64,000 nucleotides of DNA from Homarus americanus. Taxonomy: Eukaryota > Arthropoda > Malacostraca > Decapoda > Nephropidae. Each line of letters begins with the position of its first letter. The first letter of the stretch is position 1. The translations under genes and the position numbers were made by a program. The notes under the pieces were generated by a model that was not told the DNA's origin, made no database searches, and saw only the letters and a list, made by a program, of their open reading frames with translations. The stretch lies in assembly GCF_018991925.1 (NCBI RefSeq), contig NW_024755055.1, forward strand, positions 1 through 64,000, in the 5' to 3' direction. Shown here piece after piece: positions 20,231 to 30,984 of the stretch.

Positions 20231-21220
20231 AATGATACCGTAGTCTGTATATATTTTTGTTGAAAAACACAACCGGAATATAATAATTAAGACCCCTTAT
20301 AATTGTATTTATAGTAAAACAAAATATAAAAAAAATCCCTGTGCCTTGGAAAAAAAAAGGATACAATAACAAACACACTACCTATATTTTATTGCTTACA
20401 CTGTATGGGTTTTTACTCTTGGTTAAAAACTAACACGACGAAACGGTGACAACGTGTCCCAGGTGTTTATCTACCTTATCGGTAAATTTTTATATTAATG
20501 GAAACTTCTACGGCATCGACCCAGTTAACAATCAACAAATCTGACTTTACTGAGGCTGCCTTCAATTCACAAAACAGCCACCCCTCTTCTAGAGGACCCT
20601 GTGATATTTACACTGAACCTCATGCGAGAGAAGATACCATATATACAGTAGAATAAGAGTCATCACAGGTTCTTTCGAAAATGGAACGTCTCATAACGAA
20701 AAATCATTATAACAATATTCTTTATAATCAGGAAAGGGATATTTCTTTTCTTTATCTTTATAATAGGATTAATAATATTAACTATACTAATAATATTTAT
20801 AAACGTTTACCCATATTTCCATTTTATTTCTTAGGCAATAATGTCTAAAAACGACAGTTGTTTTTTTAATTTATTTTAGATATGAGAGTTAAACACACAT
20901 ATAATTATGTCCAATGCAATTTACACCATTAATTATTTTGTGAAAACATAATTTCAGTAGAAAAATTATTGAAGATAAAACAAAACATGGTTGATCATCG
21001 ATGTTATATATTTAACTTAAGTTGATTTTCTGACCACAGGAAAAAATAACTGGGTCTTTTTTTTTCTAAATAAATGGGACGATCAAATACGATATGTTTG
21101 GAATATCTAGCGATTGTTTCCCCCGCTTTCAATTATAAATAACAATCTTCACGTTCTTCATTGGAATATATTATATATTGGTAGGGCCTATGAATAGAAA
21201 ATAATACGTTTATTGGAAAG

Positions 21221-21456
21221 ATGGATGATGCAGAACTGTGGTATTGTCACATTTTAGACAATTTCCCCATAAACGCTTCATGGGAAGCCTCATTAAAAAA
21301 ATATACCATTATTTTTTATATTATACGAAAAAAAATATAAAATGTCATAATTATTGTTTTATTATTATTGTCGGTGATATCTTCAAAAAGATCATACCAT
21401 ATTTTACAAAAAAGGTTTATGTGGGAGCGCTGAAAATAAATTTGTATTCCATTTAG
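21221..21456 (+). pseudogene. Virus-like small ORF, frameshifted
   Basis: The ATG at 21221 (MDDAELWYCHILDNFPINAS) opens a frame that stays readable to 21340; the next frame then continues with KCHNYCFIIIVGDIFKK to a stop at 21454-21456. One frameshift in an A-rich tract (about 21326-21342) splits about 78 codons. A TATAAATA box is at 21136-21143. No family recognised. Confidence 0.4.
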
Positions 21457-21629
21457 CTGCATCAGAGTGTTTTCTTTCTTCGGTTTTTTATATTTTCTTA
21501 TGTGTATAATGTTGTAACAATATATTATTTTGTAGTGGATTATCAAGATATCGTTTCAATAGATTGTTTGTTTTAATATCCATTTCGTTGAAACTACAGT
21601 ATTATTTTTTATCACTGAAGCAGCGGCAT

Positions 21630-21640
21630 TTAATATAAAA
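21630..21640 (+). promoter_or_regulatory. TATA box of the 21689 ORF
   Basis: TATAAAAGG lies about 50 bases upstream of the ATG at 21689, and a TCAAG initiator-like word follows at 21655. A very short 5' leader like this is common in large DNA viruses of invertebrates. Confidence 0.5.
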
Positions 21641-21688
21641 GGGTACGTGTGTAGTCAAGGAAAGTATACTTTTTAACGTGTTATAATC

Positions 21689-22074
21689 ATGTCCGGAGCT
21701 ACGAATGAGAATAACATCTATAGCAATGTGAAAAACCTATGTGAATCTGAATTCGGGAATTATGTAATGGGACCTCTCACACACAGTAATGGACAGCTCT
21801 CAGTCTGTTTTAAAGAAAAATTACGAAATTGGTTTCAAAATGAGTTGACGGAAATATTGAAGAAATTATTAATGAATTGAGTGATGAATTATTCGCTTAC
21901 ACCTTTCAAGACTACTATAACAATGATTATATATCAACAAATGACACGATGATCTTGCATCGATACTACAATACGATGACTTGGAAGGAGGTAATATCAG
22001 ACTACTTGGAATACGCACAAGAACCACTATTATCACCGATAACAGAAACTCCATCAATACCACAATCAACATAA
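21689..22074 (+). pseudogene. Virus-like acidic ORF, one frameshift
   Basis: The ATG at 21689 (MSGATNENNIYSNVKNLCES) opens a 63-residue frame to 21880. The overlapping frame that is open from about 21850 to 22074 continues smoothly with an acidic, Tyr-rich segment. A single indel near 21850 therefore splits about 128 codons. It has a good TATA box 50 bases upstream. No signal peptide or membrane segment; no family recognised. Either a recently inactivated gene or a sequencing error. Confidence 0.45.
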
Positions 22075-22515
22075 ACAAATTTATGATTTAATCTATACCC
22101 TACCCCCATCACAATAGCTGGTATGGTTTAGAAAAAATATCGCCTCGTTCATTTCAGATACGAAGATATGGGATAATGTAAGGAATATCAGATATGGATT
22201 ATAGCGTTATTAACTGGCCTGTTTAATCTTATAATAAAATCGTTATCAAAATACGTATTTATTTACGAACGTTGTCATTATTGGTATATTAGCGGAATCG
22301 CCGCCTTGTGGGCGGCTCTTTCGCTAGGTTAAAGATTTCTTGGAGCGTTATAGGAGTTCCAATCTTGAGAGTGAGGTGATGAGGAGGCATTCCAGCGGGC
22401 TCAAAAGCCCCGTCCACATGATCGAGCAGTGCCCGGCGGGCTTTGCCCGTTTACAGGTCAAAGCCTGTGTGTTGTACACACTGGGGTGGTTGGCGGCAGT
22501 CATAGTCGGGCGCCT

Positions 22516-22614
22516 NNNNNNNNNNNNNNNNNNNNNNNNNNNNNNNNNNNNNNNNNNNNNNNNNNNNNNNNNNNNNNNNNNNNNNNNNNNNNNNNNNNNN
22601 NNNNNNNNNNNNNN
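22516..22614. other. Assembly gap
   Basis: Run of N. GC content rises sharply just before it, from about 22320. Confidence 1.
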
Positions 22615-22994
22615 GTGTCCTGGTAAACAAGAGTCGGAAATCCCGACACACAGCACTGCCAGGCACTAAGGCAATCATAGACGCCCTGCAGCCGCGGACT
22701 CCGAATGTGAGTGCAGTTTCTTCTTTAGAGAGGCAGATACTCTGCGCCTTTTAACGAAATATAGAGAAAAAAATACAAGGTGTATTGGCAGTTGTTTTCA
22801 GGGACACGTGAGTTAACATAAATTGTAAGTTATATCAATGTTTTACATATGTGATTCAAAACATTAGAATTTCCATAAACTCGAGATGGTATGCCAGCTA
22901 ATTCAATACGTAATGCCCGTAAGAGAAAACGGACTTCTACATACAATCAACACCAACAGGCTTTGTGTGAAATATAACAAAGTCTAGTAATGCT

Positions 22995-23110
22995 TTAAGT
23001 ATCCTGGTGGTCCAGCGGTTATGTTCTCCGGTCACAGTCATAGGATTGTGGGTCGGGTCTAAATCCTAAGGTGGAATAAAATTCTATTAGAAGTCCGCGT
23101 GCCCTATTGG
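22995..23110 (+). mobile_element. tRNA-derived SINE-like fragment
   Basis: TGGTGGTCCAGCGG (23005-23018) fits polymerase III box A and GGTCTAAATCC (23056-23066) fits box B at the correct spacing. A unique 3' part runs into a TA array. The tRNA fold is poor, so this is a SINE relic, not a tRNA gene. Confidence 0.55.
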
Positions 23111-23113
23111 GCT

Positions 23114-23333
<220 letters not shown>

Positions 23334-23460
23334 TAAAATCACTGTAGGTGCAAGTGAATTAATGCCCCAAGCGCTTTCGTGCACTCTCTAAGTCTGTACT
23401 CACCCCTGAAGATGTGAATTACAAAGCTTGGGAACTTTGTGTTTCTTCTTTTCCTTGTGG

Positions 23461-23830
<370 letters not shown>

Positions 23831-24100
23831 CCTCCCTCCCTTCTCCTCAGCCCCCTCCCTCTTCCTCCTCCTCAGCTCTCCCTTCTCGTATCTACATCAG
23901 GACAAGCCATTCAGTGTCATTTGCCGTGTTCAAGAGGCAAGAACACGTACGCTCTTAGCCTTAATATTCCATACTCTCATATATCTATCTCTATATTTAG
24001 GGTATGAACAAGTGGCAGATATATAACACCAGATTGTCTTCTATAATTCACTGTTGACCCGGGTATAGGAGTGTATATGGAGGCTTTATAGACGATCCGT

Positions 24101-24116
24101 CTCTCTCTCTCTCTCT
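24101..24116. repeat. (CT)n microsatellite
   Basis: Short pure CT run. Confidence 0.9.
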
Positions 24117-24186
24117 GGGCGCTTGGCAGCCTTCTTTAAGAACGTCTATTGTTTAAGGGTTTAACTTTAGTATAAAGTGTGTGGTT

Positions 24187-24233
24187 TGGTTAGGTTAGGT
24201 TAGGTTATGTTAGGTTAAGTTAGGTTAGGTTAC
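24187..24233. repeat. TTAGG (arthropod telomere-type) interstitial array
   Basis: Eight or nine diverged TTAGG units with a few TTATG, TTAAG and TTACG variants. TTAGG is the ancestral arthropod telomere repeat; here it is internal and short. Confidence 0.8.
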
Positions 24234-24420
24234 GTTATTCGTTTACTTTCCTGACTGACTGACTGATAAGAGGTTTTTCCTTGTTTTCCTCGAGGGATTA
24301 ATATCGTACTCAAGGGGTCAAAACATCGGATTCAAAGGGTTAAAATTCCTCTTAAGAGGCTAAGACATGATACTCAAGGGTTAAAAATCCTAGACGGCGA
24401 ATCACCCCTTGATACATCAT

Positions 24421-24442
24421 AACAACAACAACAACAACAACA
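24421..24442. repeat. (AAC)n microsatellite
   Basis: Seven AAC units. Confidence 0.95.
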
Positions 24443-24615
24443 CCCTACAGCAACATACCTTATTTTCCATTTTCTCTCTTGTCTTTCCCAGGATGAACAA
24501 CTCCAGGGTTTAATGTGTCGAGGTAAGATTATGTCGGTTAGTCTTGTTTCACCTAAAAAAAAATGAAGTTTATTAAATTGACAAAGAGACAAAGATACGC
24601 ATGTCATTCTGCGTC

Positions 24616-25258
24616 TTCCGCTCTCTTCTTCCTCCTTCTCCCCCTCCTCCTCCTTTTTCTTCTCCTCCTCCTTATTTTCCCTCTCCTCCTCCTCCTCTTT
24701 CCTCACTGTTAATTCTCTCCCACTCCCTTATTCTTCTCCCTCATTCTAGTAATTCATTCTCCATCTCCTCCAACATCATCAATTCTTCTCCCTGTCTCCT
24801 TCCCCCTGTCTCCGTTCCTCCTTCTCTTTCGTCCTTGTCCCATCTCCTCTCTCTCCTCCTTACCTACTTCCCTTTATCCTTTCCTTCTTCCCCTTTCTTC
24901 CTCCACCTCTCTTTCCACTCCCTCCTTGTTCCAGCTATACCTCTCAACCCCTCTGGGCTCCTTCCTCCTTCCCCTCCCTCACCAACTCATCCTCCTCTTA
25001 CTCCTTCAATGTCTTCCACCTCCTTCCTCCCTACCTTCCCCTTCCTCCACCTCCTCCTCTTTTTCCCCTCCTCTTCCTCCGTCGGTCTCTCCCTCACCTA
25101 CCTCCCTCCATCTTTCTATACCTCCATACCTAAGACCAATGATCCCCTCCTCTTCCCCTTCATATTCCCCCTCCCTCCTTCTATGCCTCCCTACCTCTAT
25201 CCTTCCACCCCTTCCTCTTCTCCCCCCCTTTCCTCTTCTTCCCTCCTTCTCTTCCTTT
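24616..25258. repeat. Polypyrimidine (CTTCCTCC-rich) tract, ~640 bp
   Basis: The + strand is almost wholly C and T in CTCC, CTT and CCT words. Open frames on both strands here are composition artefacts. Such tracts can form triplex DNA. Confidence 0.92.
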
Positions 25259-25483
25259 TCGCGGACAATAAAGAATAACACACAACAGTTAATTAGGAAC
25301 ACCGTCATAAAGATTGGGTTTTCTCCTCTTATTGCCCAGGAAGTGGTTCTGTGGCTGGGCGATGTAGTAAAAACTTCCTGGGCGTGAGCTGGATTTTTTG
25401 GGGGCTGGCGGCTGTTGGTATAAGGGGTTCTCTCCTGAGGGGGCGCGGGGAGGCGGGAGGGGGCACTGTTGCTTAGGTTAGGC

Positions 25484-26040
25484 TCTGCTTGTCTTCCCGT
25501 CTGCTGGAATGTGTGTCTGCTTGTCTTCCCATCTGCTGGAATGTGTGTCTGCTTGTCTTCCTGTCTGCTGGAGTGTGTGTCTGCTTGTCTTCCTGTCTGC
25601 TGGAGTGTGTCTGTTTGTCTTCCTTTCTACTGGAATGTGTGTCTGCTTGTCTTCCTGTCTGCTGAAGTGTATGTCTGCTTGTCTTCCTGTCTGCTGGAGT
25701 GTGTGTCTGCGTGTCTTCCTCTCTGCTGGAGTATGTGCCTGCGTGTCTTCCTTTCTGCTGGAATCTGTGTCTGCTTGACTTCCTGTCTGCTGGAGTGTGT
25801 GTCTGCTTGTCTTCCTTTCTGCTGGAATGTGTGTCTGCTTGTCTTCCTGTCTGCTGGAATATGTGTCTGCTTGTCTTCCTGTCTGTTGGAGTGTGTGTCT
25901 GCTTGTCTTCCTGTCTACTGGAGTGTGAATTTGCTTGTTTTCCCGTCTACTGGAGTGTGTGTCTGCTTGTTTACCTGTCTGCTGGAGTATGTGTCTGTCT
26001 TCCCGTCTACTGGAGTGTGTGTCTGCTTGTATTCTTCTCT
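25484..26040. repeat. 32-bp minisatellite, about 17 copies
   Basis: The unit is GTCTTCCTGTCTGCTGGAGT followed by GTGTGTCTGCTT, with length variants of 24-32 bases. Because 32 is not a multiple of three and the unit has no + strand stop, all three + frames remain open over much of the array (Cys/Leu/Val-rich). No start or homology supports a real protein. Confidence 0.92.
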
Positions 26041-26232
26041 GTTATTGTTTATCTACGTTATCTGTTGGAGTCCGCTTGTGTGTCTACTGTCTACTCGTGT
26101 GTCTGCATTATTCCATTGGTTAGTCTGCTGTTGTCTGCTTGTAGGTCACTGTGCCTGCTTCTAGTTTGTCTGCGTTGGCTGTTTGTGTCTGTGAGACTGA
26201 AAGTGACTCGGTGAAGATGACTGGGTATAGGT

Positions 26233-26253
26233 CACACACACACACACACACAC
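26233..26253. repeat. (CA)n microsatellite
   Basis: Pure CA run of 21 bases. Confidence 0.95.
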
Positions 26254-26259
26254 TACAAA

Positions 26260-28100
26260 TACAAATATAAACATGAAAATTTTCCGACAAGATCAAAATA
26301 CAGAAATTTACAAAAAATAACAAATACCCGTCTAATTAAAAAGACAAAAAAAAATACCATTCCAGGAATGTCGAACCAATAGACTCAATCAACACTATGT
26401 AAATGTTTTGAATTCGGGCCTAAGTGCCCGACTGATAATACTTGGAACTGACTGGAACATGCACGCATGTGTCATTTGTATAAAAAAGAAAGAAAGTACC
26501 CTTTTTGTCCGTTTCAGAAGGACAAGAGTGCGGTAACTTGTTGTTCATTTAAAATGTTTCTGACTGTATAGGCCTATATAAGCATCTCAAATTAATTTTC
26601 AGGCTAAGCATGGCTTCCATTTTAACAGATTATTATATTCGAGCATGTAAAAAATGAATAGTATAATATCAGTGATTGTGCGTGTTGGACTCATAATATA
26701 AAAAGGATATTGAAAGATTCTACATGTGATTTTTTATTGTACTGTCTGTGATTGATTGATTTAATTTTGTGGCCGTCGATAACTCAGGTCATTACGACGG
26801 ATACTTTATGTTTTTAATTACTTTGACATGGCCCTTGTGATTGCTTCCTGCTACTGTAAATAATTTGTATTATGCTTTAATGTTTCAGTTAAGTCGTGCA
26901 TGTTAGCTTTTTATAACGCAAAGAGTTTTATGTTGTTCCAATTTTTATCTAGTTGGTAGAGCATGAAACCCACTATTATTTTTTGTTTAATGCTAATTTC
27001 TTTTTAACACTTCAGAGAATTTCAGTAAACGGCAACAGCATTTTTACCAAGTCCTGTATAAGGACTGCAAACATTTAAGTTACTCTGAAAGTTGGTCGAT
27101 GCTACGTTACATTAGATTTTTTTTTTCAATGATACTGGACATCATTTTTAATTTATTTAAATTTTATTCATTGATTAAGCTTATGCAGTGGTAATCAAGT
27201 AATGCATGTCAAGACAGATACAGTTTCATTTTATTTTCACTACCAAACAAAATAAGATGTCTAGATATTTTTGATGAAAAAATTTAATATTTAAATTTAT
27301 TAAATTACTGTATGTGGACACAGTTTATATGGTTATTAGTTAACGTCGAATATTATATGTTATTCTGTATTTATCATGCGAACACTAGAGTTTGGGAGAT
27401 TGGAAGCAATAAGTTATACAACGAATTTACAGTACCATGCCTATTTCAGTGTTGTGTATTTTATGTTAAATGACAAACTTATTCCAAAAAAGCAAAATCA
27501 TAAGTACAGCATATACAGTAAAGTATGTTTTAAATGTTTTAAATAACAATGCATAACCAAGCAACAAAGTGCTTTATTACGTACTCGTATGCCATTCATT
27601 TCCATGAGTAATATATCGGTCCCCTAAAAATATACTGTACTATAGTTTTCTGAAGGCTCAATAGATGACGCTTGTGTTGTTAGCCGAGAAGGGAACCACT
27701 TTGCATATTAATTTTAAATGAAGCTTTCCTGTCTTTCTATATAATAGACGTTAGTCCTGCCCCAGGTCTCCTGGTCTATTATTTTTGTGATATAACAAAT
27801 ACAGATATTTCACCTATAATATTACTGTGCATTGCATAGCAAAATGAAAGAATTATGATATTGGAATCTATACACCTGTGTTCTGCTAACTTCAGGAGTA
27901 TAGCGCGGCACATGACGTCAGATCCTCATTTGCTTATTAGATGTTTTCCTCCAATCAGAGGTTTTTCGTGAATTATCGCTGACATTTCTGGAGCCATCAG
28001 TTATGCTTATAATTATATTTACCATCAATACGTTGAAATATTTCAGATTATCACAAAAAAATTCATTTTATGATTGAAAGAATTAATACATATATACGAT
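26260..28100. other. AT-rich non-coding stretch
   Basis: No long frame, recognisable repeat or RNA gene seen. The high A/T content and lack of coding signal fit intergenic or intronic DNA. Confidence 0.5.
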
Positions 28101-28339
28101 GATAAAAACGCAAATATCTAGTGAAAACCGAGCTGGCAACTCAGTCGCCGACACAGACGGCAGAACTGGCCCAACTGGGTCGGTAGCAGTGTGGCTGTAC
28201 ACTTCTTTGAGTGTTTAACTCCTCCAAAGCAACCTCAGTCAAGAGTACACATAGCCCTGTTGACTGCGAACATTTCTGGAGTCAACGTGAAAAGTGGGTG
28301 GTATTGTAAGACTCCGATCAGAATACTTGCCAGAGAAAC

Positions 28340-28485
28340 ATGTCGAAGGAGGACATAGTTAAAGATGGCCTCAACGACGGAACCACAACCATGGTGTTAT
28401 GGTGCCATGATAATCTCTTCACCATCATCACCATTGTGCCGGTTCTCTGGGTTATCCGAAGACTTTTCTACAGAATACAGCCCAG
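28340..28485 (+). CDS. Possible first coding exon, unidentified membrane protein
   Basis: ATG at 28340 opens 48 codons starting MSKEDIVKDGLNDGTTTMVL, followed by a hydrophobic stretch of about 15 residues (FTIITIVPVLWVI) and basic residues (RRLFYRI), an N-terminal signal-anchor layout. The frame reaches a good donor at CAGCCCAG|GTACTG (28486). Upstream DNA from 28125 is more GC-rich and contains a TCAGTC initiator-like word at 28140, as expected for a 5' UTR and promoter. I do not recognise the protein. If there is no splicing the frame ends about nine codons later. Downstream exons were not found. Confidence 0.4.
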
Positions 28486-29053
28486 GTACTGTATGATTAC
28501 GTTGAGTATGTAAAATTAGCAACTCTCTAATCTTATATGTTCTTATCCAGTTTTCATGGACGCCGATGGTGACAAATGGCCTACATCTTTTCAATTTGCA
28601 ATGTTCACATTCTGCTCGTCTCTTTGTCGAAAAATTTGTTTGAAAAACAGATTTCGAATTGTATCCGGTATTTATATTTTTGTTACATGGGGAAGAGTAA
28701 TTCTCCTCCCTGGCATCATTAGATTAATCGGTAATCCTTCTATGATGTTTCCCTGGCAAATGACCTAACCTAACCTCATAAATGGGGGGCTGCATATTGA
28801 GTCGTTTGCGAGGGTAATGCCTTAGAACATTTTCTAGAATGGTCTAAAACAGGGGTGTCAAACTCAATTGTCAAGGCGGGCCAGATTTAATGAGTACACA
28901 GTATGCGGGCCAAGTAACATAATTATGAGCACTTCGCAATCACCTCTTAGGTGAGTTGTACGACAAAGTAAGAAAGGTGAATTTAGTCTTACGCTCGTAC
29001 TAAACCCTTAAAAACAAACAAACAAATAAAGTGTTTACTTACCTTGATCAATC

Positions 29054-30555
29054 TTATTGTTTGCTACTGCTGCTTCCTGATAATTGGCACCTCTTGGTAT
29101 GGACCAGTGCATCAAAGTTAGTCACTAACGACTGAGCTGTAACAACCTTCAGTATTGATTTAAGGTGCGCATCAGTAAGTTGAGACCGAAGCCGAGATTT
29201 GTTCAAGTTCTTCACAGAAAAGAGTTGTTCAGACACATGTACTTCCGAACATTGACATAATCGTTGAGGCAAAACATTTAATCCTGGGATAATTTAGTTC
29301 AAAATATTGATAAAATGTGCCAACATCAACACTCGAAAACTTGTTCAACACAATCACACTGGAGCTCAATTAATTCTAACTGAAGATGTTCTGGTACCTC
29401 ATTAACACCAACAGAGAATGGGTCCCGAAATTTGAAACAAATCCTTCTCAAGTCTTTTAATAGTCAGCAAATCTTTCTTGGAACTCGTTCATTAATTTGG
29501 AAGTCTTGATACAGTACTTTTTTGTGTTGATATCAGCATGAAACTCGGTTGTGCCTTGCAGGGACTTCAAGGTCGGAAAGTGAGAATGATTACTTTGGTA
29601 GTTGCCGTTCAAAAAGCTGAAGTTTCATCTCAAAGGCACGAATGCAGTCATAAAACTGTCACCAATTTATTGCGTCCTTGCATCTTTGTATTCAAGTAAT
29701 TTAAGTGTTTTGTAATATCCACCATGAAAGTTAGATCTTGAACCCATTCATTATCTTTCAGTTCATGCAAATCCCTTCCTTTCTGTTCCATAAACATCTT
29801 TATTTCACTGCGCAATTCATAAAATCGGCAGTACGACTCCACGACTTAACCAGCGAACATCACTGTGATATGGCAGTCCGTGTGTGTTCTCATTTTCCTC
29901 CCATAAGCAGTTGAACTGACTGTCTGGTTCAGACCTCGCGCGCATATGAAGTTCACTGTCTTTATAACAACATCCATGACATTATCCATCTTTAATGTTT
30001 TACTACACAACACTTACTTACGTATAATACAATGCACATTATAAATTTGGTGCGGGTTCACAGTTATTTAGTTTTCCTTTAATTTTGTTGCCACGCCAGC
30101 TTTTCTACCCACCATTTGCGGTGCTCCATGTGTAGCCCAGTCAACACCTAATTTATCCAGTGCCCCTACCAAACCCACAAAGATGTCATCACCTGTTGTT
30201 CCTTTCATTGGTACCAGTTTCACAAATTCTTACGTCGCCTGCATATTTTCATCCACACGTATAAAAACTGCAGGTTGTGCTACATCACGTACATAGGTAC
30301 TTTCATCAATTGCAATTGAAAATGCAGTAAAGGACTTAACTTTGTTTTTGAGTTGACTGTTAATATTCTGATAATTGACGAATTCCTTCTGCAACTGTAT
30401 TTCTTGAGAGGCTTATGTTTGCAAATGCTTGACGTTTTTCCATCAAATATCTTCTGAAACTATCAACATTCATTTCTTTATAAAGTTCCCCTCCGAAAAC
30501 GGCTTCGATGACACAGCTATTTCATGGGCAGTCCTGTAACTTGCCTTAAAATGCA
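29054..30555 (-). pseudogene. hAT transposase, catalytic to dimerisation part
   Basis: Reading down the - strand: a block with WATHGAPQMVGRKAGV around 30105-30150 (like DGAPSMVGKK in GTF2IRD2-like transposases), then FYELRSEIKMFMEQKGRDL and LTFMVDITKHLNYLNTKMQG (29842-29648), and finally the hATC dimerisation end EQLFSVKNLNKSRLRSQLTD followed by AHLKSILKV (29270-29054). Several stops and frame changes separate these. GTF2IRD2 in vertebrates carries a domesticated relative; this copy is dead. Confidence 0.8.
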
Positions 30556-30984
30556 TTGTACACTTATCCTTGCACTACAGTCTACTCAACATACACAATG
30601 CATGATTATCAATACGACATACGTGTTATATTGTACGTGCATACACATATTCATCCAAGCACACGTAGACTGCTATGCACTAACACTACCTACATTGCAT
30701 TCATCGTCATTGATTACGTAGCTCCAGGGACGTGCTGTACTGGGATATACGGAACAGTAATTGGTCTTTGTCCCCCCCCCCCCCAGTCTATATTTTACGC
30801 GGTGCATGTTGTGTGTATGGTGCGTGTCTTGTATGTGTATGGTGTGTGTGGTGAAGTTGTACCCTAGTGCTAATGTTTATACTGGTACAGTAGTATTCGG
30901 CATCTGGCAATAGGCTTCTGTGTTTACTTCACTTGATACCCGAGGCACCGACTCTATACAAAGATAGTGAAGAAAATAAAAAAA
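30556..30984. other. Unassigned insertion or linker inside the hAT element
   Basis: Sequence with a C tract (30771-30784) and GT-rich words, no recognised coding. It lies between transposase and LINE and may be a separate insertion. Confidence 0.4.

Noticed and set aside
24601..25387. 225-residue Ser/Pro-rich ORF
   Set aside because: It is the translation of the polypyrimidine block; all frames are biased alike and no domain is visible.
25484..26040. CRISPR-like repeat array
   Set aside because: Units are contiguous with no unique spacers; this is a eukaryotic minisatellite. The same holds for 54530-54775.
28397..28770. Antisense zinc-finger-like frame (CEHCKLKRCR)
   Set aside because: Resembles a nuclear-receptor finger for only ten residues, has no second finger, and overlaps the better supported + strand exon.
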